Translations under genes and position numbers: made by a program
Shown: piece by piece, positions 1 to 8,821 of the stretch
Numbering within the stretch: position 1 is the first letter of the stretch
Layout of the letters: each line of letters begins with the position of its first letter
Assembly (NCBI RefSeq): GCF_001399675.1
Contig: NZ_LJCO01000108.1
Location: 1 to 64,000, forward strand
Direction: 5' to 3'
Source of the DNA: Paenalicyclobacillus ferrooxydans
GTDB taxonomy: Bacteria > Bacillota > Bacilli > Alicyclobacillales > Alicyclobacillaceae
DNA length: 64,000 nt
The notes under the pieces: model-generated
What the model was told of the DNA's origin: nothing
What the model saw: only the letters and a program-made list of their open reading frames with translations
The model's database searches: none

Positions 1-282
1 CGATTCGACGTGTCAGTTAATAATTCTGTGAAAAATGTTTCAAATATGAAAGTAAGAATCGAAAAAACCGATAGGGAGTACATGCTTTGCGATACACAGT
101 GACTCTCGTTCCTCGGCTAAACTGCCCAATAGCGACGTTTCAAAGCCGCCAATGGGATCGAATATTCATGCAATACTCGTCAGACGGTGCTCTCAGGTCT
201 GGATACGTAACTTTGTTTGTCAGTTCACTTCATGCATCTCTAAATCACAAATTTAACAAGGTAGAGACAAATACGCCCCTCC
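1..282. other. Left-edge stretch, no convincing gene
   Basis: Short open frames occur here, but none has a good ribosome binding site or a recognisable protein pattern. The longest plus-strand frame runs antisense into the 3' end of the neighbouring nuclease-like gene. I see no RNA gene or clear terminator. Confidence 0.5.
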
Positions 283-1161
283 CTAGTTCAAGTCTGTTTC
301 TCCCCTGGCATCAAGGTACTGCCATAACACTTGTACTGATTTAAAAGTGTCATCCTTTGACCAATGTCCAAGTTGTCTATATGCCTTTGCCAACTTCTTA
401 GACACATCGGGAAGTGCAGCCTCTGGTATTGTGCCCTTTGACTGAACACCTCTGTATCCACCGGCACTAAACAGATAGCTGACTGCCTTATCGATTCGTC
501 CGGTATCAACGGACTTACCGTCTTCAAGCAGATACGGCAATTTCCACGTCTTTTTGTCTCTCAAGTCGCCTATGTATGCAAATGAGGTATAAGGCAATTT
601 AACACCGTGATGCGACTTAAACAGTTTTGGGTCAGTCGCTTCAATACCGTGCTCAATGTCCCATTTCGTATTTTGGGGAAGCTTAGACAAACCATAGTGT
701 GTAAAGTAAAATGTTTCTTCCGCAGCTTCTTGTGCGTCCACCCTGACCACGACTTTAACATGTATTTTTTCTGAGTCGCGTTCCGCAAGTAGCAGCGACT
801 CTGCATCGAACACAAAAAGGTATTTGGCTTTGTGTCGGTCAGCGTAATTTGCAGCCTGGCGCAAGGCACTAATAAGGACAGCCTCGTTGCCGAATGCACC
901 CCAGTCTTTTGTCTCGATGACAGCCAACTTTATGCCTTGATAGACAAGCAAGAAATCTGCAAAATCCGTTTCTCGATCAATTTGATCCGGCTCATAGCCG
1001 AGGACATCAGTGAGTAGTCGTTCGAGGACTGAGCGGACATCACTCTCATTGAGAGAGCGCCCACTTTGGCGATGTCGCTCCGTTGCAGATCGATAGGCAC
1101 GAAATCCTGCCCATGCCTCACTAATTTGTTGTCTGGTCGATAACTCAATTTTGGTCGCCAT
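283..1161 (-). CDS. Orphan HsdR_N-like (type I restriction R-subunit N-terminal) nuclease-fold protein
   Basis: This 292-residue protein resembles the N-terminal nuclease domain of type I restriction R subunits. A PD-(D/E)XK-like core is visible: acidic residues at about 66-69 in DFADF, then a strand ending in VIETK (residues 81-85, E83 and K85), followed by a helix with a Gln/Ala-rich face. The helicase and translocase domains of a full HsdR are absent, and no hsdM or hsdS lies nearby, so it is a stand-alone protein rather than a restriction system. The start is well supported by a GGAGAGGGG-type ribosome binding site just before the ATG. A DNA-binding or nuclease role is inferred from the fold; the in vivo function is unknown. 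Confidence 0.8.
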   Translation of the reverse strand: MATKIELSTRQQISEAWAGFRAYRSATERHRQSGRSLNESDVRSVLERLLTDVLGYEPDQIDRETDFADFLLVYQGIKLAVIETKDWGAFGNEAVLISALRQAANYADRHKAKYLFVFDAESLLLAERDSEKIHVKVVVRVDAQEAAEETFYFTHYGLSKLPQNTKWDIEHGIEATDPKLFKSHHGVKLPYTSFAYIGDLRDKKTWKLPYLLEDGKSVDTGRIDKAVSYLFSAGGYRGVQSKGTIPEAALPDVSKKLAKAYRQLGHWSKDDTFKSVQVLWQYLDARGETDLN

Positions 1162-1246
1162 GATACCCCTCTCCTCATGTCCTCACTTGTATTTATATGG
1201 TATCACAACTATAAAATTAGATTGAGTAGTTATTCAGTTAAGCTGC

Positions 1247-2041
1247 ACCGGGTAGCTTGGGCACCTTGCGGTGCCCTCGCCCCCTCAGAACCGTGCGTGA
1301 CCCTTTCGAGTCACACGGCTCAAGCCACCTTGCTGGTACGCTTGGTAACCCGTGACGCGGTGTGCGACTCCCCGCATACTCTTTCGAGTGTGACCCGTTG
1401 GCTCGTCTCTTGGACGGATAATGGGTTCATAACAGGTCACTCCATTCGCCTCGTGCCACAAGATTCCCAGTTTGGTCACCCCGGGCAAGTCTGCACGCTT
1501 TCGCGTCGGGACATTGGCATCACTGCCGTCCCTATCCGCTCCATTACAGAACGGCGTTAGCTTTTTGCCCGATCTTCTACCCCCTGGGGAGTTCCGCTTC
1601 ACTCACGCTCTGCTTACTGTTCATAGTGAACAGACCCCGTGGGGCTTACCAAGTTTCGCCGACAACCCCTTAATCAGATGTTTAGGTGCCCCGACTCCCG
1701 CGGTAGTCCTCGGAACTGCGAATCGGTAAAAAGGGAGTACCGATCCCGACTACTCACCTTTTGGTACAAGCGTATCAGGGAATTTCGCTTGTTCTGCATG
1801 ACGCGGTTTATAAGGGGTTCACTTTCATTCACCATGCACCTGCAACCTAGCTCCGGACCGAATATCCCTATCAGCCTCGGCTACATTGTCCCGTGAGCTT
1901 TGCAAGACGGCGTTACCACCATCCCACGTCACGGTAGGTTCGCGGTCGCAGTTCTGACCGGATGGGTTTTCACCATATGATTATCGACAACTTACATGTC
2001 GCAACCCGTTTGTCCAAGAAGGCTAGCAAAAGGTAGCCCAC
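1247..2041 (-). mobile_element. ORF-less group II intron
   Basis: The minus strand reads as a group II intron RNA of about 795 nt. A perfect 34-nt domain V is present at 1288-1321, followed by a domain VI-like hairpin (GGGCACC-GCAA-GGTGCCC) and a CTACCCGG-type 3' end. The proposed 5' end is GTGGG at 2041, close to the GUGYG consensus. Between the ends there are only short open frames and no reverse transcriptase/maturase. The intron lies just after the TAA stop of the DUF4260 gene (stop at 2045-2047), so it interrupts no protein. Splicing or mobility would need a maturase supplied elsewhere. Both ends are approximate: domain V is certain, but I could not confirm exon-binding pairing. Confidence 0.82.
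1288..1321 (-). ncRNA. Group II intron domain V
   Basis: This 34-nt hairpin has the canonical form: a 7-bp lower stem (GAGCCGT with ACGGTTC), a 2-nt bulge, a 7-bp upper stem (GTGACTC with GGGTCAC, one G-U pair) and a GAAA tetraloop. The AGC catalytic triad is at positions 2-4. It is the catalytic heart of the intron and the firmest evidence for it. Confidence 0.93.
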
Positions 2042-2044
2042 GTT

Positions 2045-2422
2045 TTAGTCACAAATGTAATTTATCGTTGTGAGTCTGCCTAGACCTGTCCCAGATGAGT
2101 TGTCTTGATATTTCAATCCAAATCCTAACGAGCGATCAATCGCTATGTGCGCAGTCCATATCAATCCAAGCATAGCCCAGATCTCATTCTCGAACATTAA
2201 TCCAATGCCAATACACAACAATGGGAACACGTATGTGTGAAAGAGATTGTAGCATCGTGCCCCTACTCTTGAGCCGAAACAATAACCCAACATAGCCAAA
2301 TCCGGTAATAGTACCAATTCCAAAAATGTTGACCATGGGAAATGGTGGTCATAGTAAAACCACATACTAACAAAAACGACCACAAGCGACTCCAACCGCA
2401 ACGATGTTCTCATGTTATTCAT
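2045..2422 (-). CDS. DUF4260 family membrane protein
   Basis: This is a small integral membrane protein of about 125 residues with three to four hydrophobic segments. The family pattern is visible in LLPDLAMLGY, the central YNLFHTYVFP and the C-terminal IAIDRSLGFGLKY. The start chosen is the ATG at 2422-2420, which overlaps the TGA of the upstream TetR gene (ATGA), so translation is probably coupled; an upstream in-frame ATG would overlap that gene more. It is the last gene of an MBL hydrolase-TetR-DUF4260 operon. The family has no established biochemical role. The group II intron begins a few bases after its stop codon. Confidence 0.87.
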   Translation of the reverse strand: MNNMRTSLRLESLVVVFVSMWFYYDHHFPWSTFLELVLLPDLAMLGYCFGSRVGARCYNLFHTYVFPLLCIGIGLMFENEIWAMLGLIWTAHIAIDRSLGFGLKYQDNSSGTGLGRLTTINYICD

Positions 2423-3015
2423 TCCAGTTCGCCTGCGCACTGTGCAGCTTGCATTTTCGAATGCAGTCCCAGAAGAAATGTGTCGATGAGAAAACGGTAG
2501 CTATCATCCACACTGATGGGCATTTTGAACCCCTCATTTCGTTCTAATGAGATGAATCCGTGCACCATGCTGCGAAAACTGCGTACGGCATGAATGGAGG
2601 TGTAGTCGTCCAACCCGTAATGCTGAAAGACTTGAACGACAGTTTCGACTAACCTTCTCGCTGTTTGCTGCCATTGCCCTTCCTGCGGGTCGGAGACTCG
2701 CTGAACCGCTTCATATAGCCCCGGATGGGATCGAGCGAACGCCAAATACTCTTCTGCTAAAGCGTAAACGGCATTGTCACCGGATTTTCCAATCGCTGCC
2801 CGCGATATTACGGAATTCAGCAGATCACATCCGTGTATGGCGAGTTCAATGCGTAAACCAGGAAGTCCATCGATATGATTGTACAAAGAAGGCGAACGGA
2901 TCCCCAGCTTCTGAGCGAGAGTCGCCAAGCCGAGGGATTCCAGACCTTGAGAATCGACAATCTCGGTAGCAGCTTTCAGGATGGTTGGCAAATCAATTCT
3001 TGTTCGTTGCGACAT
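2419..3015 (-). CDS. TetR/AcrR family transcriptional regulator (WHG-type C-terminal domain)
   Basis: The 198-residue protein has an N-terminal TetR helix-turn-helix (residues 8-55, with GLESLGLATLAQKLGI and SPSLYNHIDG) and a ligand-binding C-terminal half of the TetR_C_13/WHG type (VRSFRSMVHGFISLE near residues 144-158). A GGAGG ribosome binding site precedes the ATG by the usual spacing. It is 15 bp downstream of the MBL hydrolase and overlaps the DUF4260 gene. A palindrome inside the operon promoter is its likely operator, so I infer autoregulation plus control of the hydrolase. The inducer is unknown. Confidence 0.9.
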   Translation of the reverse strand: MSQRTRIDLPTILKAATEIVDSQGLESLGLATLAQKLGIRSPSLYNHIDGLPGLRIELAIHGCDLLNSVISRAAIGKSGDNAVYALAEEYLAFARSHPGLYEAVQRVSDPQEGQWQQTARRLVETVVQVFQHYGLDDYTSIHAVRSFRSMVHGFISLERNEGFKMPISVDDSYRFLIDTFLLGLHSKMQAAQCAGELE

Positions 3016-3030
3016 GTCGATTCCTCCATA

Positions 3031-3726
3031 TTAAAGTCCAAGGGCTCTATCAATGAGCTCCACTGGCTGAGCTATCATGTTTCCATGTCCAACGGCGAGT
3101 AATTCGGGTTGATATTCACGTATTTTACGGGCGCTTTCCATACCTAACTCTTTGTTCCAAGTAGCCATAGCAGGAAACGGAAACAAGGGTCTCAGTTGTC
3201 CTGTTACAGCAAAACCACCTCTCGTTTGAAAAGCATCCCCGGCAATCAAACACTGCGTTCGCGTATCGAGGAAGGACATTGAACCAGGGGTATGCCCAGG
3301 TGTCCAAATAGCAAGAAGCGATCCAACCCTGCTTCCATCATCCAAAAGCACGTCTGGCGTTGTTTTGATGGTATGTGGCTTGGGAACACCTCCTCTAATA
3401 GGGGTACCTGGTTCGCTCGGATCAAGCGTCCGATCGCCGGTCAATAAACGAGCGTCACGGCGGGAGATATAGACGGGAACATCCGGAAACATTTGTTTTA
3501 GTTTATCCAGTGCCCCGATATGGTCGGAGTGAGCATGGGTGAGAACGATGCGGCGAATTACTTTTTCCACCTTCCTAGCGGCAGCTGCAATTCCATCTGC
3601 ACTGTTCGGAAGCGCGGCATCGATCAGTGTCAATCCATCCTCTTCCTCCACGAAATAACAATTCACGGGGAAAACACTCGGAAGAAACGTCAATTGATAC
3701 AAATGTCTCTGTTTAATCATTCGCAT
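3031..3726 (-). CDS. MBL-fold metallo-hydrolase
   Basis: This 231-residue protein has the metallo-beta-lactamase-fold metal-binding signature THAHSDHIG (about residues 63-71). Further ligands are a His in TPGHTPGSM, an Asp in IAGDAF and a C-terminal His in VGHG. This is the glyoxalase II-like hydrolase group that uses two metal ions, usually zinc, and is probably cytoplasmic. The substrate cannot be told from sequence. The start is supported by GAGGTGA seven bases before the ATG. It is the first gene of the operon with the TetR regulator, and the TetR protein probably represses it until a ligand, perhaps related to the substrate, is present. Confidence 0.9.
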   Translation of the reverse strand: MRMIKQRHLYQLTFLPSVFPVNCYFVEEEDGLTLIDAALPNSADGIAAAARKVEKVIRRIVLTHAHSDHIGALDKLKQMFPDVPVYISRRDARLLTGDRTLDPSEPGTPIRGGVPKPHTIKTTPDVLLDDGSRVGSLLAIWTPGHTPGSMSFLDTRTQCLIAGDAFQTRGGFAVTGQLRPLFPFPAMATWNKELGMESARKIREYQPELLAVGHGNMIAQPVELIDRALGL

Positions 3727-3777
3727 TACAGATTCACCTCTGTCTTTCTAGGTTCAATTAAAGCTAACGATGTTTAC

Positions 3778-3806
3778 AATTTAACTAATGATATTAGTTT
3801 TGTCAA
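3778..3806 (-). promoter_or_regulatory. Promoter with embedded TetR-type operator for the MBL/TetR operon
   Basis: On the minus strand TTGACA (3806-3801) and TAAATT (3783-3778) are separated by exactly 17 bp. The spacer is almost wholly the inverted repeat AACTAAT-GAT-ATTAGTT (3783-3799), with perfect 7-bp arms. A dyad between -35 and -10 is the classic position for a TetR-family operator, and the operon encodes a TetR protein. Confidence 0.78.
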
Positions 3807-4272
3807 GGATGTTTGTGTTCTGAATGTCAATCCATAAAGAACTATCAAAACGGCTCGTTATTTCCAGAATATTTGTTGTGCTGTCTTTTAGCGACAGATT
3901 GCCTGTTTAGTGTAAATGCGTCGTTATGTAAGAAAACTGGGCTGGTTCATTCCCCAACAGGTATTCTCCATACCTTGTATAGGGGTGAACCATCGTCGTT
4001 CATTGATGTTTCACTAGTGCACGTCAGTTGCGACAAGAATGGATTTGCAGTTGTAGCGAGCTGGTGCCAGTCGAGTAAATGCGCTATCCATTGGGTCAGC
4101 CTCGTTCGGAAGGAAATTGAGATAGAATCTCTATCAGTTTCACAGGTAGAGTCGCTACTGCAGACTCCTGCCCGATTGCGTCGGAACAGTGGCCGCACTG
4201 CCACTGTATATCCATGCAATATGACAGACGATCCTGTGCCACAGTATCGCCTCTGTTAACACGAGACGACTA
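3807..4272. other. Intergenic stretch, no convincing gene
   Basis: A 148-codon plus-strand frame (3813-4259) and a 90-codon minus-strand frame (3947-4219) exist. Neither has a ribosome binding site, recognisable motifs or protein-like composition; the plus frame is rich in scattered Cys and Ser. It may be decayed coding DNA. No hairpin terminator was seen. Confidence 0.4.
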
Positions 4273-4632
4273 TTAATCGCTTTCTGGATTCAGTGAAAGC
4301 CAGTGAGTTGCATTATCTGGCTCATGATCCGTTGAAAATCCTATCGCTCGATAGAACTGGTCTGCCATTGGATTATCTGTTCTTAGGCTCAAGGTCGTAT
4401 ACAACCGTCTTGCTTCCATAATAACGTTGGAAACCAATCGTCGGCCGACACCATATTTCCGAAAATCAGTCTGCACGTATAGCCTGCGAACTCGACCCAC
4501 GTTACCGAATTGTGAATATGGATCTCGATTCAGTCCGCATATTCCGACAATCTGAGTCAATTGCCGGGCAACGAACAGTGCCTCTCCGTCACGGTCGAAC
4601 CGATTTGCTCCACTCACATACTCATCGTAAAT
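4273..4632 (-). pseudogene. 5'-truncated GNAT acetyltransferase
   Basis: The reading frame covers the C-terminal two thirds of a GNAT N-acetyltransferase: SGANRFDRDGEALFVAR (strands 2-3), VGRVRRLYVQTDFRKYGVGRRLV (strand 4 and the acetyl-CoA pyrophosphate loop, YGVG) and LRTDNPMADQFYRAIGF (strand 5 and helix 4). A TGA at 4633-4635 closes the frame upstream, so the first 40-50 residues of the fold are missing. A GTG at 4617 could start a 114-residue product, but it lacks a good ribosome binding site. The upstream DNA shows no GNAT N-terminus in any frame, so I read it as truncated rather than frameshifted. A short functional protein cannot be excluded. Confidence 0.65.
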
Positions 4633-4812
4633 TCACACGTGTTGGAACACATCGATGCGACTGCGGTATCTCCAATTCATAAATTAATGCATAAATAATG
4701 CGCTGTCGGTAATCATAGGTGGTGGAAACGAAACATTCTTGAGCATTTATATATGAAACAACGTGTCCATCTGATTTAGGACAAAATAGCTTACCACCAA
4801 GGTGATGCAAAG

Positions 4813-6285
4813 TTGCGGAGCAAACGAGACAATGGTAATAGAATTGCTGCACATCATAATGCAGCAATTCTGTCCTTACAATCGCTAACAGACATTCTTG
4901 TCGGCATAGACGATGCGGAGATCATCAAACAAGAAGCTTTCGGGTCAAGAAAAATTGGACTTATATACATAAGAACATTAGTCGATTTAGAACGATTGAA
5001 TGAGTCTATTATTAAACCGCTAAAAACTCGTCCGACTGCTCCTCTTCTCCAGTGTGTTGAATCAGCAAACGTTAGCCAGTTCAACACCCTAGAACAGGCT
5101 GAACGAAACCTGATGAGTGGTTGTGTACTCGTGAATGACATGATTGAAAACGTGTGGTGGGCGATTAAACTTCCAACGTCATTGGGACGTTCCGTCCAGC
5201 CATCTGATACTGAATCTGTTGTGTACGGAGCCAAGGAAAGCTTTACTGAACAACTCGATCAAAACATCACCCTGATCCGGCGTCGACTGCCAGTGGTTGC
5301 ACTAAAAACGGAGAAATTTTCGATTGGTACACTAAGCAATACATCTATTGTACTGATGTATCTGGAAGGCATCACAAACCCAAATTTTATAAAAATTGCA
5401 CGTTCTAAAATCAAACGCATTGACTTCGACCAGTTTCTTGCTGACTCTCAAGTTGCAGCATTCATGGATGACAACATCCATTCAGTTTTTCCTCAGTTTC
5501 TTTCAACTGACCGCCCCGATCAATGTTCGTGGTCTTTAGGACTTGGCAAGGTCGTAATCCTGGTGGACGGTTCTCCATTTGCCTTAGTTGCTCCAATTAC
5601 CTTCTTTCACTTATTTCAGTCCCCAGAAGACTATTTTCTTCGGTGGATTGTAGCCAGCCTATTCCGCTCTACCAGGTACGCTAGTTTTCTTCTATCTTCA
5701 CTCTTGGTGCCTCTGTACGTAGCGTTGACTACGTATAATTACCAAGTGGTGCCTATACAAATCCTTGGCGTGCTACTGGAATCGAGGAGTCGGCTACCTT
5801 TCAGCCCGTTTTGGGAAGCATTGTTGATGTTGGTTACGCTACAGATCCTAAATGAAGCAAGCCTTCGAATGCCAACAAAAGCGGGGCAGACATTGGGTGT
5901 GGTTGGGGGAATTGTCATCGGTGAAGCTGCGGTTACAGCTGGCTTTGTAAGTAATGTGCTCATCGTTTTAGTCGGCATTTCGGCAATTGCGTCGTTCTTA
6001 GTGCCTAATTACCAACTGGCAAAATCTAACACGGTTTTACAGTTCCTACTTCTCATCCTCGCTGCGCTATTCGGTATTTTCGGAATAGCTGTGGGTTTAC
6101 TGGTAATCCTCGCTCATTTAAATGCCTTAACATCATTACGACAGCCATATCTCGCACCCGTGGCGCCCTTTTTTGCCCGGGAGTGGTCCGATCTCTTCAT
6201 CCGTGCCCCTCTTCCGTGGCAAAGTACTCGTCCAAAATCTCTAGCTCCACTTCAGAGGTGGCGGATGGGTGGAAGGAAATCGTGA
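4813..6285 (+). CDS. GerA family spore germination receptor, A subunit
   Basis: This is the A subunit (490 residues, normal family length) of a GerA-type germinant receptor, an inner-spore-membrane complex that senses nutrients and triggers germination. The N-terminal half is hydrophilic, with the family's early VGIDDAEIIKQEAF segment. Several membrane helices follow at about residues 280-440 (FLLSSLLVPLYVALTTYNY, then LGVVGGIVIGEAAVTAGFVS). The start is a TTG at 4813 preceded by AAGGTGAT at good spacing; no in-frame ATG fits the family's N-terminus. It heads a complete A-B-C operon and overlaps the B gene by one base. Expression in the forespore by SigG is expected from the family, but I did not find a convincing SigG promoter. 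Confidence 0.92.
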   Translation: MRSKRDNGNRIAAHHNAAILSLQSLTDILVGIDDAEIIKQEAFGSRKIGLIYIRTLVDLERLNESIIKPLKTRPTAPLLQCVESANVSQFNTLEQAERNLMSGCVLVNDMIENVWWAIKLPTSLGRSVQPSDTESVVYGAKESFTEQLDQNITLIRRRLPVVALKTEKFSIGTLSNTSIVLMYLEGITNPNFIKIARSKIKRIDFDQFLADSQVAAFMDDNIHSVFPQFLSTDRPDQCSWSLGLGKVVILVDGSPFALVAPITFFHLFQSPEDYFLRWIVASLFRSTRYASFLLSSLLVPLYVALTTYNYQVVPIQILGVLLESRSRLPFSPFWEALLMLVTLQILNEASLRMPTKAGQTLGVVGGIVIGEAAVTAGFVSNVLIVLVGISAIASFLVPNYQLAKSNTVLQFLLLILAALFGIFGIAVGLLVILAHLNALTSLRQPYLAPVAPFFAREWSDLFIRAPLPWQSTRPKSLAPLQRWRMGGRKS

Positions 6286-7406
6286 TGACTCCACTTTCAT
6301 TGTTCGATAAAACCACGACCTTTGGCGGTCTATACGTCACCTTATTTGTGAATCGTATCCAAATGCTCTACTTCGTGTTGATCATGCCAGCCGTATTGAT
6401 CTACCCCTATATGCTCTGGGCAATTCTAGCTGTTGGAGTCTTATCACAGATTAATCTGACACTACTCTCAAAGTGGATATCCTCAACAACAAGACCCAGG
6501 GGATATCATGAGTTCGTTGAGCGATTTGGTGAGCTTACAGTTCGAATCTTCGCCCTTATGGGGCTTTTTATCATTCTGATGCGAGTAAGTGTCATTACAC
6601 TGGGATATGTTCATATCATTCACAAATTCATGTTTCCCACCATGGATAAGAAATGGCTGATCGGATTCATTATTTTGGCAGGATGGTATGTTGCGTCGAA
6701 GGGAATGGAGAACACGATACGTTTTGTTGTGATCGCGTTTATCTGCGGAGTTTGGGTCATATTCGGTTATATTCCGTTCTTTTTTCCTCCAGTTGCTAGT
6801 CTTCACGATTTATATCCACTCATCCCTCCAGCATGGACCAAACAATCATGGGAGGCACTATTGTTCATCTGGTCATCTTTTTCAGGTCCCGAGTATTTAA
6901 TATGTTTGCTTCCATGGCTTGAACAGACCCAAAATCCGCTTAAAGCATTATCCATTGCAAACACTATGTCCACATTGGAGTACTTGGTTATTTTCACTGC
7001 ATCCATACTATTTTTTGGCTCTAGCTATTTAAGCAAATTGAATATTCCTGTCATACATATGATTAGATACATCCAGACCCCCATCTTCGAGCGGGTTGAT
7101 TTGATTTTGATTTCTTTCCACATGTTCCATTTCGTGTTTGCTATAGGCATCTTACTTCTTTGCTTCTTTGGAGCCACCCGAGTCGCCCTCGGTCTGTCAG
7201 ATAAGCACCCTAGCAGAGTGGGCTTCTCACTAAGTTTCCTGATCATTTTACTCGGCACGCTTGCTGTAAATAGATGGTTCTGGAAATCAGCATTCGAGGA
7301 GAATATATGGACAAAACTGCAGATCTGGGTAGGGGCTGCTACATACACCTTTCTCCCAGTTGTTCTGCTGTTGTCTAATGTTCTTAAGAGGAAAGTGGCA
7401 GAATGA
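6285..7406 (+). CDS. GerAB-type spore germination protein, B subunit
   Basis: The B subunit is a 373-residue polytopic membrane protein of the amino-acid/polyamine permease superfamily that forms the germinant-binding part of GerA-type receptors. About ten hydrophobic segments are visible, beginning with LYFVLIMPAVLIYPYMLWAIL. The start chosen is the ATG at 6285-6287, which shares its A with the TGA of the A gene and follows GGAAGG eight bases upstream. An upstream extension to 6183 would overlap the A gene by 100 bases and adds no membrane-protein sequence. The gene overlaps the C gene by four bases, indicating coupled translation of all three subunits. Confidence 0.92.
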   Translation: MTPLSLFDKTTTFGGLYVTLFVNRIQMLYFVLIMPAVLIYPYMLWAILAVGVLSQINLTLLSKWISSTTRPRGYHEFVERFGELTVRIFALMGLFIILMRVSVITLGYVHIIHKFMFPTMDKKWLIGFIILAGWYVASKGMENTIRFVVIAFICGVWVIFGYIPFFFPPVASLHDLYPLIPPAWTKQSWEALLFIWSSFSGPEYLICLLPWLEQTQNPLKALSIANTMSTLEYLVIFTASILFFGSSYLSKLNIPVIHMIRYIQTPIFERVDLILISFHMFHFVFAIGILLLCFFGATRVALGLSDKHPSRVGFSLSFLIILLGTLAVNRWFWKSAFEENIWTKLQIWVGAATYTFLPVVLLLSNVLKRKVAE

Positions 7407-8491
7407 CAAAGTTTTGTAGGGGATGGACAACGATTGTGATAACGTGGTTCAGTGTACTATTTGCCACAGGGTGCACTCCCTTCGTGAGGACCCATACAAT
7501 TGAGGAAATTGCCCCTGTGATTCTCTGGTCCGTCAAGGAAGGCGGAAACAATCATCTGAGTATCAGTACCGTGGTTCCACCAATTGTTCCCGAAAAAAAG
7601 CAAGTGCTGACGGTTCAAGCTGATCTATTGGAGCAAGGAGGTAAAAGGTTCAATCTGAAATACGACAAGGAATTGGTGAGTGGACAAGTTCGTATGGTGT
7701 TTATTGATGAACAACTCGCACGAAAGGGTATTGGGGATCTCATCAACACTATGATGACAGATCCTGACATCTCGCCAAGGCTTTTTATCGTCGTTGTACG
7801 TGGGGACTTTGATGGATTTCTAAGACAACAACTCGAGCAACAAAAGCCCCTTGACTACAGCCTCTATCTTGATCTGCGGCATTACGCCAAGGAACAGTCA
7901 GAGATCAGTATGGTGGATTTGCATGAGTTTACGAAAAAATTATACTCACCGTTCTCTAGCCCAATTGCTCCCATGTTCAAAGTTGAACCCGATACTTTGA
8001 CGTATGAAGGAACTGCCGTGTTCAGTCACGATAAATTGTTTACTAGTTTGTCGCAAACGGATGATGAGCTATTCCAACTGGTCCAACGCGATAGCAGAAT
8101 TTCCACGATAATCCTCCCCGAGTTGTCCATCGCTTTAGGTCATGTACGTTCGCATGTTCAAACGAATTTGAATCAGAATCGCTCTCAAATTTCCATTAGA
8201 GTTGACCTCTACGGGAGAATTCAGGAGTACAATGGAACTAAGAACTTAACGAACGCTAATGAACTCGACTCCCTTAACGCCGAAGTCGAGTCATATTTGC
8301 AACGTCATACGACGCAACTATTGACCTCTCTTCAGCAACAGAGACTCGACCCTCTTCAACTCGGAACACTAACCCTCCATCCATTTTCACCACCGATGAC
8401 TGAAGAAGAATGGCTGTACCGGTGGGATAACCTCAAGGTTTATGTCGATTATCATCTTCATCTTGATACACTTACCAATGTTACTGCCTAG
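7403..8491 (+). CDS. Ger(x)C family germination lipoprotein, C subunit
   Basis: The 362-residue protein begins with a lipoprotein signal peptide ending in the lipobox LFATGC (Cys24), so it should be lipid-anchored on the outer face of the spore inner membrane. The rest matches GerAC in length and layout: an N-terminal domain with QVRMVFIDEQLARKGIG, and a C-terminal half with a typical long helix (NELDSLNAEVESYLQRH). It is the lipoprotein subunit needed for receptor assembly and function in this family. The start ATG overlaps the B-gene stop (ATGA). The last residues are not followed by a clear terminator. Confidence 0.92.
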   Translation: MTKFCRGWTTIVITWFSVLFATGCTPFVRTHTIEEIAPVILWSVKEGGNNHLSISTVVPPIVPEKKQVLTVQADLLEQGGKRFNLKYDKELVSGQVRMVFIDEQLARKGIGDLINTMMTDPDISPRLFIVVVRGDFDGFLRQQLEQQKPLDYSLYLDLRHYAKEQSEISMVDLHEFTKKLYSPFSSPIAPMFKVEPDTLTYEGTAVFSHDKLFTSLSQTDDELFQLVQRDSRISTIILPELSIALGHVRSHVQTNLNQNRSQISIRVDLYGRIQEYNGTKNLTNANELDSLNAEVESYLQRHTTQLLTSLQQQRLDPLQLGTLTLHPFSPPMTEEEWLYRWDNLKVYVDYHLHLDTLTNVTA

Positions 8492-8821
8492 TTTGCCAAA
8501 TCATTGAATCACTCACTCAGGTAATCTCTCTCGTAACCCTTGTGCCTTACTACCGAGAGCAGATTGACTACAAAGATTTGCTATACTGTCTCCTCACAAC
8601 CGACACAATGTTTGCCCAGCCTTAGCCCAGTGTCACCGATCATTTATCTTTATGGAACCAGACAGTGATTAGCTACCCCACGACCAAAAACCCCAGAACC
8701 ATGGTTCCGCTGTCCTGTCCACACCAGATAGGCACCAGGTAACTCCCACTCTCTTCAACCATGAGATTGTGGATAAAAACGCAGTCCCTGGAGTGCTTAT
8801 CAAACAAACCTGCCCGTTAAT
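8492..8821. other. Intergenic stretch between convergent genes
   Basis: No coding frame or RNA gene is recognisable in these 330 bases. The only structured element is the GGGCAG-type boundary motif at 8798-8820 next to the stop of the minus-strand gene. No strong terminator hairpin was found for the germination operon. Confidence 0.5.
8798..8820 (-). repeat. Cassette-boundary motif copy 1
   Basis: The minus strand reads TTAACGGGCAGGTTTGTTTG then ATA, starting 1 bp after the TGA of the gene at 8822. Fifteen bases (CAGGTTTGTTTGATA) are identical to the copy at 14755-14776. Confidence 0.7.

Noticed and set aside
1247-2041. Reverse transcriptase or protein genes inside the intron
   Set aside because: Several open frames of 80-130 codons occur on both strands, but none contains RT motifs such as YADD; they are by-products of the structured RNA sequence.
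3813-4259. 148-codon plus-strand gene
   Set aside because: No ribosome binding site, an unusual Cys/Ser-rich composition, and no recognisable domain; kept only as an intergenic note.
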